Positions 1 to 8,469 of a stretch of DNA of 64,000 nucleotides are shown one piece after another (the first letter of the stretch is position 1; each line of letters starts with the position of its first letter). A model generated the notes under the pieces. The model was given only the letters and a program-made list of their open reading frames with translations, searched no databases and had not been told where the DNA came from. The position numbers and the translations under genes are program-made. The DNA lies in assembly GCF_000422205.1 (NCBI RefSeq), contig NZ_ATHV01000011.1:43193-107192 (forward strand), given 5' to 3'. The stretch comes from Desulfovibrio sp. X2. Lineage in GTDB: Bacteria; Desulfobacterota; Desulfovibrionia; Desulfovibrionales; Desulfovibrionaceae.

Positions 1-35
1 ACTGGGAGCTCGCCCGCTACCTGCCCACCACGTAA
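1..35 (+). CDS. 3' end of an unidentified gene
   Basis: An open frame runs in from outside the window and ends at a TAA at 33-35, with the last residues reading WELARYLPTT. It is followed 21 bases later by a strong intrinsic terminator, which supports this being a real gene end. Too little is visible to assign a family. Confidence 0.5.
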   Translation, partial: WELARYLPTT

Positions 36-56
36 GCCTTCACGACGCACGAAACG

Positions 57-94
57 GCCGCGCGGGAGGAGAATCCTCCCGCGCGGCTTTTTTT
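57..94 (+). terminator. Intrinsic terminator
   Basis: A perfect 14-bp GC-rich stem (57-70 pairing with 74-87) with a GAA loop is followed by seven T residues at 88-94. It ends transcription of the gene whose tail is at 1-35 and separates it from the chemoreceptor at 290. Confidence 0.9.
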
Positions 95-289
95 GCTTCG
101 GCCACGCCCGAACCCCGCTTCCCCTCTCCCTGGAATCCCGTCCGCCGCCGGCGCCGCAGCCTCACGCATCCCTTGCATAGCACTTCACATTGTTCCGACC
201 CTCAGGTACGTTTGCCTCAACCCCAAGTCACCGGCGGGACTGAATTTCCAGGGGTATTGCCGGTATAGGGCCGGAACATCGGAGGGGTC

Positions 290-1870
290 ATGCGAATTTC
301 TTCCAGGATTTGGGTCGTGAACGGCGTGTGCGCGGCGGCGGCGCTCGTCGGCGCGGCCGTCTTCGCGCAGGTCTCGGGCGGCGATTCCGCCTGGATATGG
401 GCGGCAGGGGGCACTGCGGCGGCCCTCTTCGTCCTCGCCGCGCTGATCCTCGCTCCTTCCGCCGCCAAGCCCCTGGCCGCGCTCGCCGACTACGCGGCCA
501 AGGCCGCGTCCGGCGAGCTCTCCGCCAAGCCGCCCGAAATCTCCGGCTTCGCCCAGGAAGCCGCCCAGGGGCTGGCCCGGGTGGTCGACGAGCTGAAGAA
601 GGCCAAGGGCCTGTCCAGGGGCATCCTCGACGGACTGCCCACTCCCTTTCTCCTGGTGGACGAGAACGAGCGCGCCGTGGCCAGCAACAAGGCCTGCATG
701 GAGATGCTCGAGATCGACACCCCGCCGGAGAAGCAGTACGGCCGCACCCTGGCCGAGATCTTCTACAACGACCCAGGCCGGACCACGGCCGTGGGCAAGT
801 CCATCCGCGAGGGGGCGGTCTTCCGCAACCTCGAGGTGACCATCAACGGCCACAAGGGCGGCAAGCGCCACGTCCTGGCCAACGTCTACGCCATCCACGA
901 CCTGGACGGCCGCTGCATCGGCGGGATGTGCATCTACCTGGACATGACCGCCATCAAGGAGAAGGAAGACCACATCTGCTCCCAGAACGACCTCATCCTG
1001 GCCGCCGCCGAGCAGGCCACGCGCATCTCGCACCAGCTGAACGAGGCCGCCGCGGAGATGACCGGGCAGGTGGAGCAGGCCGAGGGCGCCGTGGCCCGCC
1101 AGCGCGACGGAACCGCCCACGTGGCCGACTCCATGGAGCAGATGAACACCGCCATCCTCGACGTGGCCAAGGGCGCCTCCACAGCGGCCGGACTGGCCGA
1201 GGACGCCCGCGGCAAGGCCCAGGAAGGCTCGAACGTCCTCGCCGAGGTCCGCAGCCTGATGGCCGAGGTCGCGGAGCAGGCCGCCGCGCTCAAGGCCGAC
1301 ATGAGCGACCTCGGCCGCCAGGCCGAGGGCATCGGCGCCGTCACCGCCGTGATCACGGACATCGCGGACCAGACCAACCTGCTGGCGCTGAACGCGGCCA
1401 TCGAGGCTGCGCGCGCGGGCGACGCGGGCCGCGGCTTCGCCGTGGTCGCGGACGAAGTGCGCAAGCTCGCCGAGAAGACCATGACCGCCACCAAGGAGGT
1501 CGCCTCCGCCGTGGCGGGAATCCGCCAGAGCGTGGAGAAGAGCGTCACGGGCACGGAATCCGCCGTGGCCGCCATCGACACGAACACCAGGCGCATGGAG
1601 GACTCCGGCCAGGTGCTCGCCGAGATCGTGGGGCTGACCGAGCAGACCGCGGACAGCGTGCGCGGCATCGCCGCGGCCGCGGAGCAGCAGTCCGCCTCGA
1701 GCGAGACCGTCTCCGCCTCGGTGGGCGACATCGCCCGCGAGGCCGAGCAGAGCGCCCACGCCATGCACGAGGCCGCCCGGGCGGTGCAGATCCTCGTGCG
1801 CATGACCGGCGACCTCGACAAGGTCGTCGCCGACCTCGAGAAGCACGTGCCCGAGCACTGCGAGAAATAG
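290..1870 (+). CDS. Methyl-accepting chemotaxis protein with PAS domain
   Basis: The 526-residue chemoreceptor is expected to sit in the inner membrane and to control CheA through CheW. Two close N-terminal hydrophobic segments (about residues 7-27 and 35-55) leave almost no periplasmic loop, so sensing is probably cytoplasmic or in the membrane. A PAS-like domain covers about 100-225. The long helical signalling domain follows, with the conserved hairpin tip (core [19 protein letters not shown]) near residues 356-396. The ATG at 290 has GGAGGGG just upstream. A 52-base stretch of the tip is identical at DNA level to the chemoreceptor gene at 47212. The ligand cannot be told from the sequence. 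Confidence 0.92.
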   Translation: MRISSRIWVVNGVCAAAALVGAAVFAQVSGGDSAWIWAAGGTAAALFVLAALILAPSAAKPLAALADYAAKAASGELSAKPPEISGFAQEAAQGLARVVDELKKAKGLSRGILDGLPTPFLLVDENERAVASNKACMEMLEIDTPPEKQYGRTLAEIFYNDPGRTTAVGKSIREGAVFRNLEVTINGHKGGKRHVLANVYAIHDLDGRCIGGMCIYLDMTAIKEKEDHICSQNDLILAAAEQATRISHQLNEAAAEMTGQVEQAEGAVARQRDGTAHVADSMEQMNTAILDVAKGASTAAGLAEDARGKAQEGSNVLAEVRSLMAEVAEQAAALKADMSDLGRQAEGIGAVTAVITDIADQTNLLALNAAIEAARAGDAGRGFAVVADEVRKLAEKTMTATKEVASAVAGIRQSVEKSVTGTESAVAAIDTNTRRMEDSGQVLAEIVGLTEQTADSVRGIAAAAEQQSASSETVSASVGDIAREAEQSAHAMHEAARAVQILVRMTGDLDKVVADLEKHVPEHCEK

Positions 1871-2361
1871 TCCGGCCCCGGACTCGCGTCTGAGATATCC
1901 CCTCCCGGCTCCCGCGCGGACTTCCGCTGGAGCCGGGAGGACGAATCCCGCTGCTCCCCATCCGTCTTCCGGCCGAAAAGCCGACCGTTGCGAGAGGCAA
2001 CTGAAATCACTGGATTCATCCACACATCGTGGACCGCAATGCGCATTCCACCCCACGGAAAACGGGTCCCGGCTTCTCCACGAAGCAGGGGCCAAACCAT
2101 GATTCATTCCCAAAAGAATACGTATTGAAGGCAGGTTGCCACGCCTGGACGCGAGATGCGGGCTCGTCTGAAAATCGGTGAGCCGCAACAGGTATCCTCC
2201 TTGCAATACGTCCGGCCGCAAGCGGCCGACGCGTGTGGCGCCTCATCCCTGCGGCGCGCAGCCATATCCGGCCTCTCGGCTCCAGGGGGAATCCGTCCTG
2301 GAGCAGCGCTCCCGCTACGACCGCAACCGCAGGGACGGAGCAACCGCTCGTGCCGCTTCCC
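1871..2361. other. Intergenic region, no convincing gene
   Basis: This 491-base stretch separates the chemoreceptor gene from the next reading frame. It holds a 12-bp inverted repeat, CCTCCCGGCTCC at 1901-1912 pairing with 1929-1940, which could form a stem after the chemoreceptor gene but is not followed by a T run. The second half (about 2080-2200) is noticeably less GC-rich than its surroundings. I see no RNA gene and no clear promoter. Confidence 0.5.
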
Positions 2362-3168
2362 ATGCTCACCATCATGAACTTCGTCGGATTCTTCTACGCG
2401 AGCGTGGCCGGCATTCTTCTGCCGGTGCTCATCGCAGTCACCCTGCTGCTGCTTTTCCGAAGACGCCTCAAGGGATTTATCTTCCCCATGATCCTGCTCC
2501 TGGTCCTTCCCCTGGTCCTCGTGGTTGGATGCTACATATATTACAGTAACTCAGATGTTTATACACATCGCTACCGCATCACTCTCGAAGTTGACACGCC
2601 GGACGGCGTGAGGACCGGATCGAGCGTCATACAGGTCTCCCTGCGCAAGAAAGCAAGCGGGGGGCAGCTGTCCCTGGAATTCCTGCGGGCCGATGTCCGA
2701 GGCGAAGCCGTGTACGTGGACCTCGGCAAGGGCAAGAATCTCCTTGCGCTCCTCGCATTCGGTCCTTCCGGCTCCTGCGCGAACCGACTTCCCGTGCTGG
2801 CGGCAGCGGCGCTCGGACGCTACCAGACGGGATTCTATCGCGCCGCCCCGTTCTGGACGGGCCAGGCCGAGCTGTATGGCGAATTCCTGCCCACCCTGGT
2901 GACTTTCACGAATCCCGGCGATCCCGATTCTGTCCGCGTGGTGCTGCCCGGCACGCTCGCAGCGGTCCTCGGACCGGGCTACCGCTTCAGACGGGCGTGG
3001 CTCGAGATGACCCACGACGGCCCCACGTCCGGAATCCTCGAAAAGAAGCTTCCCTGGATCGGCGATCCCGAGGAAGAGGAGATCGCCGAGCATCGCCTGG
3101 ATGCCGGACACCAGAATCCCTTCGACCAGCGCATCCCCGTGGGCGTCCGCTTCGTGCGGGACCACTGA
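2362..3168 (+). CDS. Membrane-anchored protein of unknown function
   Basis: I do not recognise this 268-residue protein. Two hydrophobic helices occupy about residues 12-31 and 39-57, followed by a soluble domain of about 210 residues rich in beta-forming residues and ending in an acidic stretch (EEEE) and an Arg/His-containing tail. No catalytic motif stands out. The start is uncertain: ATGs at 2362 and 2374 both lack a good ribosome site, and the frame remains open upstream to about 2233. The segment around 2530-2580 is AT-rich, unlike the neighbouring genes, which may indicate acquisition from elsewhere. It stands alone, convergent with phnN. Confidence 0.6.
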   Translation: MLTIMNFVGFFYASVAGILLPVLIAVTLLLLFRRRLKGFIFPMILLLVLPLVLVVGCYIYYSNSDVYTHRYRITLEVDTPDGVRTGSSVIQVSLRKKASGGQLSLEFLRADVRGEAVYVDLGKGKNLLALLAFGPSGSCANRLPVLAAAALGRYQTGFYRAAPFWTGQAELYGEFLPTLVTFTNPGDPDSVRVVLPGTLAAVLGPGYRFRRAWLEMTHDGPTSGILEKKLPWIGDPEEEEIAEHRLDAGHQNPFDQRIPVGVRFVRDH

Positions 3169-3252
3169 TCGTGGAGCCAGGGAGGAGGGGGCACGCCCCC
3201 CGGGGCCGCCGGTGCGTGAAGGGTCCGGGCATTCCAGTCCTGCCGCCTGCCG

Positions 3253-3390
3253 CGCCCGGGCTTCGTCTGCCGGGCCTGACCACGTGCCATGAGCGAAGCG
3301 GGTCCAGGCTCAGCCTGGCGCGGGGTGGGGCCAGGGCGGGGGCGCGCAGCCGCCGAGGGATAATCCCTCCCTGGCCGCCGGAGGCATCCG
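3253..3390 (-). repeat. 3'-flank multi-hairpin repeat, copy A
   Basis: This segment directly follows the phnN stop on the minus strand. It shares about 85 percent of its bases by eye with 21666-21787. On the minus strand it opens with CCTCCGGCGGCCAGGGAGGG, continues through a GC stem and contains CCAGGCTGAGCCTGG, which forms a second small hairpin. It lies between convergent genes, so it may act in RNA 3'-end formation. Confidence 0.75.
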
Positions 3391-3408
3391 CCGCCGTCCT
3401 TCCCCCCG

Positions 3409-3960
3409 TCAAAGGGCCGTGCGCAGGGCGGTGATGAGGCGGTCCAGGGACTGGTCGAGGGTGCCGCTGTTGTCGATGCGCAGGCAGGCTGGGTCGTCGA
3501 GGTCGTCGAGATCGTAGGCGCGGGCGCGTTCGAGGCGCAGGCCGATCTCTTCCGGGGTTTCGCGGCCGCGCGCGGCGAGGCGCAGGGCGAGCACGTCCGG
3601 CGGCACGGAGACGAGCACGGGCAGGAGGTCCGGGTAGCGTTCGCGCGCGGTGGGGAGGTAGGCGCGCGAGCCGTTCATGACCACGTGCAGGCCCGCGGCG
3701 CGCCAGAGGTCCATCTCGCGGCCGATGCCGTAGAGGTTGCCGTGGCTTTCCCAGGAGAGGGCGAAGAGGCCGAGGTCGAGGCGGGCCGTGAACTCCGCGC
3801 GCGTGAGGGAGACGTGGTTCTCGCCGCCGCTTTCCGCGGGCCGGGTGATGTAGCGGTGGGCGAAGGCGAAGGCGCGCGGGTCGAGGCGCGCGCGCAGGCC
3901 AGCCAGCAGACTGTCCTTGCCCGCGCCCGAGGCGCCGATGAGGTAGATCGGGCGGGGCAT
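3409..3960 (-). CDS. phnN: Ribose 1,5-bisphosphate phosphokinase PhnN
   Basis: This is the last gene of the C-P lyase operon. PhnN phosphorylates ribose 1,5-bisphosphate to PRPP, returning the C-P lyase sugar product to nucleotide metabolism. The 183-residue protein begins with a P-loop of the guanylate-kinase type (GASGAGKDSL, residues 9-18). It has HRYITRP at about 36-42, a region typical of the family, and the usual length for PhnN. It lies 4 bases after the DUF1045 gene, which suggests translational coupling. A repeated hairpin element follows its stop codon. Confidence 0.92.
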   Translation of the reverse strand: MPRPIYLIGASGAGKDSLLAGLRARLDPRAFAFAHRYITRPAESGGENHVSLTRAEFTARLDLGLFALSWESHGNLYGIGREMDLWRAAGLHVVMNGSRAYLPTARERYPDLLPVLVSVPPDVLALRLAARGRETPEEIGLRLERARAYDLDDLDDPACLRIDNSGTLDQSLDRLITALRTAL

Positions 3961-3964
3961 GGCC

Positions 3965-4663
3965 TCACCTGCCCGTGAGCGGCATGCGCTGCACGCAGGT
4001 GAAGCGCCGTTCCGGGCCCTCCTGCCTGAAGAGGCAGATCTCGCGCACGGTCACGGCGCGGCCGGAGAAGGGCTCCACGAGGCGGCACAGGGTGGCGAAG
4101 AGGGAGCGGCGCAGCTCCTGGTCCGCGACCTTGCCGGTGAGGGTCATGTGGAAGCGGAACTCGTCCAGCACGAAGGGGTAGCCGAAGCGTTCGAGGAGTT
4201 CGTTCTGGCGCGGGGAGAGGCCCACGGCGCGGCGGCGCTTGAGCTCGTCCCTGTCCGGCGGCCGGCGGTAGAGGTCGAAGAAGACCACGCAGTTGCGGGC
4301 CAGGTCGTCCAGCTCCTCGGCCGGGCGCGCCGGGGCCAGGGCGATGAAGGAGCCGATGACGGTGAGCTCGAGGGGCGGCGTGGCCACGGGCGGCTGGGAG
4401 GCGGCGAAGCTGGCCATGCTCTTGCGCAGGTCCGTCTCGGTGTAGGGCGGCCGCAGGCGGAAGGGCGGCTTCAGGGTGGCGTGGAACCCGTAGCGCGCGG
4501 GCAGGGCCGTGGCCTCGGCCAGGGCCTCGGGCGCGAGGGCCTCGGCGCGCAGGCGGGGCACGTCCAGGCCGCTTTCGGTGTCCCGGCCGAGCCAGGCGTT
4601 GCCGAAGGCCGAGAGCGGGCTCTGGGCCTCCGGCGAATAGTAGATGGCGTAACGCGACGACAT
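3965..4663 (-). CDS. DUF1045 2H-type phosphoesterase of the phn operon
   Basis: The 232-residue protein belongs to the DUF1045 family found with C-P lyase genes. It shows the two HxT motifs that define the 2H phosphoesterase fold: HAT in YGFHATLKPPF (about residue 60) and HMT in FRFHMTLTG (about 175). 2H enzymes typically open cyclic phosphates or 2'-5' links. It sits between phnM and phnN, exactly where the step that opens 5-phosphoribosyl 1,2-cyclic phosphate is needed, and no PhnP (metallo-beta-lactamase) gene is visible nearby. That role is an inference. The ATG at 4663 was chosen because the family starts at MxRYAIYY. Confidence 0.85.
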   Translation of the reverse strand: MSSRYAIYYSPEAQSPLSAFGNAWLGRDTESGLDVPRLRAEALAPEALAEATALPARYGFHATLKPPFRLRPPYTETDLRKSMASFAASQPPVATPPLELTVIGSFIALAPARPAEELDDLARNCVVFFDLYRRPPDRDELKRRRAVGLSPRQNELLERFGYPFVLDEFRFHMTLTGKVADQELRRSLFATLCRLVEPFSGRAVTVREICLFRQEGPERRFTCVQRMPLTGR

Positions 4664-4689
4664 TGCCCCTCCCGGCAGCTCGCCTGTGG

Positions 4690-5838
4690 TTAGAGGATTC
4701 TCGTGCCCTGGCGGTAGACCGTGCGCACCACGGGGTAGCCGTCCACCAGCCGCACCTGGGCCAGGTCGGCCCGTTTGCCCGGGGACACGGCTCCCCGGTC
4801 GGAGAGTTGCAGGAACTGGGCCGGAGCCGAGGTGACCGTGCCGATCGCCTCGTGAAGCGGCACGCCGAGCTTTTCGTGCAGCAGGAAGGCGGAGTGCAGC
4901 AGGCTCGCGGGCACGTAGTCCGAGGAGAGGATGTCCAGCAAACCCAGACGCGCGAGGTCCAGGGCCGAGACGTTGCCGGAATGGGACCCCCCGCGCACCA
5001 CGTTGGGCGCGCCCATGACGATGCCGATGCCGCGTTCGCGGGCCTCGCGCGCCGCCTCCACGGAGGTCGGGAACTCGCTGATGGAGATGCCTTCCTCGTC
5101 GGCCTGGCGGACCTGCTCGGCCGTGGTGTCGTCGTGGCTGGCCGCGGGGATGTTGCGCGCGCGGCACAGGCCGAGCAGGGCCGCGCGGTTGGGCTCGGCG
5201 TGGCGCGTCTGCTGCGCGCGCAGCTCGTCGATGTTCTGCTCGAACTCCTCGTCGCTCCAGCTCAGGTGCTTGCCGCGGTAGTACTGGCGGTACTTGTCCA
5301 TGGAGGTGAACTGGCGCTGGCCCGGGGTGTGGTCCATGAGGGAGACGAGGTGCAGTCCGGGTTCGTCGGCATAGGGGGCGAAGAGGTCGACCACGGCGGG
5401 GTCGCAGACCTCGCAGCGCAGGTGGAGCATGTGGTCGGCGCGCAGGACGTCCTTCTCGCGTCCGGAGCGCACGGCCTCCACGGAGGTGGCGAGCAGGGCG
5501 CTCCGGTCGCGCTCGCGGTGCAGGTCGCCGCAGCAGATGCTGTCGAGCACCGTGGTGATGCCCGCGCCCGTGACCTGCACGTCGTGCGAGATGAGGGCGG
5601 CCAGCGCCGAGGGCCACTGCACGCCGGGGCGGGGGCGCAGGTGCCCCTCCATGTTGTCCGTGTGCAGCTCGATGAGCCCGGGGATGAGGTAGTCGCCCTC
5701 GAGGTCCACGGAGCCGGGCAGGGCGGTGTTGCCCTCGTCCACGGTGCGGACGAGGCCGTCCGCGAGGCAGACGGTGCCGTGCACGATACCGTCCGGCAGG
5801 ACCACGGCGGCGTTGGTCAGGACGCATTCGGATCTCAT
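4690..5838 (-). CDS. phnM: PhnM, RPnTP diphosphatase
   Basis: PhnM is an amidohydrolase-fold enzyme that releases pyrophosphate from alpha-D-ribose 1-methylphosphonate 5-triphosphate, giving the substrate of C-P lyase PhnJ. The 382-residue protein carries the metal-binding HTDN motif near residue 63, the HLRPRPGV segment after it, SHDD near 235 and a late SDY motif. Its ATG overlaps the phnL stop (ATGA at 5835-5838), showing translational coupling. A second, more divergent PhnM is encoded at 20029. Confidence 0.95.
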   Translation of the reverse strand: MRSECVLTNAAVVLPDGIVHGTVCLADGLVRTVDEGNTALPGSVDLEGDYLIPGLIELHTDNMEGHLRPRPGVQWPSALAALISHDVQVTGAGITTVLDSICCGDLHRERDRSALLATSVEAVRSGREKDVLRADHMLHLRCEVCDPAVVDLFAPYADEPGLHLVSLMDHTPGQRQFTSMDKYRQYYRGKHLSWSDEEFEQNIDELRAQQTRHAEPNRAALLGLCRARNIPAASHDDTTAEQVRQADEEGISISEFPTSVEAAREARERGIGIVMGAPNVVRGGSHSGNVSALDLARLGLLDILSSDYVPASLLHSAFLLHEKLGVPLHEAIGTVTSAPAQFLQLSDRGAVSPGKRADLAQVRLVDGYPVVRTVYRQGTRIL

Positions 5839-6623
5839 TTCGTTCTCTCCCTGGAAGGCATGGTGAAGACCCTGTCGGCCACGGCGTCGCGCACCTCCTC
5901 GTCGTGGAAGATGCCGACCACGGCGGCGCCGCGCGCCTTGGCCTCGCGGATGAGGGCGACCACGGTGGCGCGGTTCTGCGCGTCGAGCGAGGCCGTGGGC
6001 TCGTCCAGGAGCAGGATGGGGTAGCTGCGGGCGAAGCCGCGCGCGATGTTGATGCGCTGCTGCTCGCCCCCGGAGAAGGTCTTGGGCGCGAGTCCCAGGA
6101 GCTCCGGGCCGATGCGCAGCCGCTGCAGGAGGTCGCGGGCGCGGGCCTCGGCCTCGCCGCGCGGCAGGCCGTCCTCGCACAGCCCGGCGGCCACGATGTC
6201 CAGGGCCGGAACGCGCGGGATGACGCGCAGGAACTGGCTGACGTAGCCGAGCGTCCTCTTGCGCACGGCGAGGACCTCGCGCGGCGCGGCCGAGGCCAGG
6301 TCCACGAAGGCGCCCTCGTGGCGCACCAGGATGCTGCCCGCGTCCGGCTTGTAGTTGGCGTAGAGCGAGCGCAGGAGCGTGGACTTGCCCGTGCCCGAGG
6401 GGCCGGACAGGGCCAGGCACTCCCCGGCCGAGACGGACAGGGAGAGGTCGGAAAAGACGTCGATGCGCGCCCCGCCCTGGGTGTGCAGGACGAAGCTCTT
6501 GCTCAGGCCCTTGGCGAGGATGCGGACGTCGGGGGACAGGGCCGCGTCCATGGGGACCGCTCCCGCGAAAGGGGCGGATGGCGCGGCGGATGTCGTTGCG
6601 GATGTCGTTGCGAGCTGGGGCAT
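5835..6623 (-). CDS. phnL: PhnL, ABC-type ATPase of the C-P lyase complex
   Basis: PhnL is an ABC ATPase-like subunit that joins the PhnGHIJK core and is needed with PhnI for early steps of phosphonate breakdown. The 262-residue form has Walker [10 protein letters not shown] (about 75), signature FSGGEQQR and Walker [12 protein letters not shown]. The start is uncertain. An N-terminal extension of about 24 residues beginning at 6623 is rich in Ala/Thr/Ser and encoded partly by two perfect 12-bp repeats (6589-6612), whereas an internal ATG at 6551 would give 238 residues, closer to the usual 226-235. Confidence 0.93.
   Translation of the reverse strand: MPQLATTSATTSAAPSAPFAGAVPMDAALSPDVRILAKGLSKSFVLHTQGGARIDVFSDLSLSVSAGECLALSGPSGTGKSTLLRSLYANYKPDAGSILVRHEGAFVDLASAAPREVLAVRKRTLGYVSQFLRVIPRVPALDIVAAGLCEDGLPRGEAEARARDLLQRLRIGPELLGLAPKTFSGGEQQRINIARGFARSYPILLLDEPTASLDAQNRATVVALIREAKARGAAVVGIFHDEEVRDAVADRVFTMPSRERTK
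6589..6612. repeat. Two 12-bp tandem repeats in phnL 5' end
   Basis: The unit GATGTCGTTGCG occurs twice with no mismatch. On the coding strand it gives the tetrapeptide ATTS twice. Similar 12-bp arrays occur in phnI, phnG, upstream of the yhcC-like gene and in the helicase tail. Confidence 0.9.
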
Positions 6624-6628
6624 GCCGG

Positions 6629-7474
6629 TCAGACCTCCAGGATCGAGGAGACGAGGAGCTGGGTGTAGGGGTGGTGGGGGTCGTCCAGGACCTGGTCGGT
6701 CAGGCCGGATTCCACCACTTGGCCGCGCCGCATGACCATGAGGCGGCCCGCCAGGATGCGGGCCACGGCCAGGTCGTGGGTCACGATGACCACGGCCAGG
6801 CCGAGCTCGGCCGAGAGCGAGCGCAAGAGGTCCAGGAGCCTGGCCTGCACCGAGACGTCGAGCCCGCCCGTGGGCTCGTCCATGAAGACCAGACGGGGCC
6901 TGGTCACGAGGTTTCGCGCGATCTGCAGGCGTTGCTGCATGCCGCCGGAAAAGGTCCGGGGCAGGTCGTCGATGCGGCCCGCGTCGATCTCCACCCTGGC
7001 CAGCCACTCCAGGGCCTGGGCGCGGATGGCGCCGTAGTGGCGCTGCCCTTGGCTCATGAGCCGCTCGCCGATGTTGGCCCCGGCGCTGACCGAGAGCCTG
7101 AGCCCGTCGCGCGGGTTCTGGCGCACGAGGCCCCATTCCGTGCGGTGCAGGCGCCTGAGCACGTGCTCCTCGCAGGCGGTCAGCTCCACCTCGCCGAGCT
7201 CGGGCGAGCGGTAGGTCACGCGGCCGGACGAGACCGGGATGCGGCCCGCCAGGCAGCGCAGGAGCGTGGTCTTGCCCGAGCCGGACTCGCCCACGATGCC
7301 GAGCACCTCGCCGGGCCAGAGCGTCAGGTCCACGTCCCGGCAGGCCGGACGGCCGCCGTAGTCCTTGCACAGGCCGCGCGCCTCGAGCAGGGGCGCGTCG
7401 GCGGGGAAATCGGCGGCAAAACCGGAGGGGAAGGCACCGGTGACGGAAGAAAGGCCGGGCTGCGTCGTCTGCAT
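6629..7474 (-). CDS. phnK: PhnK, ABC-type ATPase of the C-P lyase complex
   Basis: PhnK is the ABC ATPase homologue that docks on the PhnGHIJ core at PhnJ. The 281-residue product has Walker [10 protein letters not shown] (near residue 60), signature FSGGMQQR and Walker [12 protein letters not shown], followed by the His-switch VTHD. It is about 25 residues longer at the N terminus than the E. coli protein, with a Pro/Ala-rich leader. The start codon shares one base with the phnJ stop (TGATG around 7474), and the stop lies 5 bases before the phnL start, so the operon is tightly coupled. Confidence 0.95.
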   Translation of the reverse strand: MQTTQPGLSSVTGAFPSGFAADFPADAPLLEARGLCKDYGGRPACRDVDLTLWPGEVLGIVGESGSGKTTLLRCLAGRIPVSSGRVTYRSPELGEVELTACEEHVLRRLHRTEWGLVRQNPRDGLRLSVSAGANIGERLMSQGQRHYGAIRAQALEWLARVEIDAGRIDDLPRTFSGGMQQRLQIARNLVTRPRLVFMDEPTGGLDVSVQARLLDLLRSLSAELGLAVVIVTHDLAVARILAGRLMVMRRGQVVESGLTDQVLDDPHHPYTQLLVSSILEV

Positions 7475-8469
7475 CACGCGTCCTCCCCGGCCTTGGCCGA
7501 TGCCTGTCCGTCCGTGGGGCCGCCCATGGGGCCCACGTGTCCGGCCTCGCGGCGCGAGCGGCAGAAGTCGCTGTCCGAGCAGACGAACATGCGGCCGCCC
7601 GCGTCGTCGAGGATGATCTCGTCCAGATAGCTCTCGCGCGAGCCGCACAGTCCGCAGCAGTCGTCCCAGCGCTGGACCTCGAAGGGGTGGTCCTCGAAAT
7701 CGAGGCTCTTCACCTCCGTGTAGGGCGGGATGGCGTATATGCGCCGCTCGCGGCCCGCGCCGAAGATCTGCAGCGCCGGGCAGCCGTCCATCTTGGGATT
7801 GTCGTACTTGGGGATGGGCGACGGGCTCATGACGTAGCGGCCCGCCACCTGCACGGGATAGTCGAAGCTCGTGGCGATGCGGCCGTGGCGCGCGATGTCC
7901 TCGTAGAGCTTGACGTGCATCACGCCGTACTCCTCCTGGGCGTGCATGGTGCGCGTCTCGCGCTCGCGCGGCTCCATCCAGCGCAGCGGCTCCGGGATGG
8001 GCACCTGGTAGACCATGATCTGGTCCTCGGTGAGCGGCGCCTCGGGGATGCGGTGGCGCGTCTGGATGATCGTGGCCTCGGCCGTGCGCTCCGTGGTGGC
8101 CACGCCCGCCACGCGGCGGAAGAAGGCGCGGATGGAGACCGCGTTGGTGGTGTCGTCCGAGCCCTGGTCGATGACCTTGAGCACGTCGTCCGGCCCGATG
8201 ACGCTCGCCGTGAGCTGGATGCCGCCCGTGCCCCAGCCGAAGGGCATGGGCATCTCGCGGCCCGCGAACGGCACCTGGTAGCCGGGAATGGCCACGGCCT
8301 TCAGGATGGCGCGGCGGATCATGGTCTTGGTCTGCTCGTCCAGGTAGGCGAAGTTGTAGGCCCCGTCCGCCGTTTCGGGCGCGGCGTTGTCCGAAGGCTT
8401 CGGCGCCTCGGCGCCGGGAGCCGGAAGGGGGACGGAGGCGGCCGGTGCGGCCGCGTCGAAGGTCAGCAT
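7474..8469 (-). CDS. phnJ: PhnJ, radical SAM C-P lyase
   Basis: PhnJ breaks the carbon-phosphorus bond of ribose 1-methylphosphonate 5-phosphate, releasing the alkane and 5-phosphoribosyl 1,2-cyclic phosphate. The 331-residue product has the FGWGTGG segment near residue 90. The C-terminal cluster cysteines are CGLC (about 280), then CSDSDFC (about 305), the unusual radical SAM arrangement of this family. A leader of about 38 residues rich in Ala/Pro precedes the conserved YNFAYLDEQ start of the domain. Its start overlaps the end of phnI by 7 bases. Confidence 0.97.
   Translation of the reverse strand: MLTFDAAAPAASVPLPAPGAEAPKPSDNAAPETADGAYNFAYLDEQTKTMIRRAILKAVAIPGYQVPFAGREMPMPFGWGTGGIQLTASVIGPDDVLKVIDQGSDDTTNAVSIRAFFRRVAGVATTERTAEATIIQTRHRIPEAPLTEDQIMVYQVPIPEPLRWMEPRERETRTMHAQEEYGVMHVKLYEDIARHGRIATSFDYPVQVAGRYVMSPSPIPKYDNPKMDGCPALQIFGAGRERRIYAIPPYTEVKSLDFEDHPFEVQRWDDCCGLCGSRESYLDEIILDDAGGRMFVCSDSDFCRSRREAGHVGPMGGPTDGQASAKAGEDA

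Noticed and set aside
185..2221. A 678-codon open frame on the minus strand across the first chemoreceptor gene
   Set aside because: It is the antisense shadow of a GC-rich gene: composition is Gly/His/Ala/Arg-biased, has no domain, and the plus-strand chemoreceptor is unmistakable.
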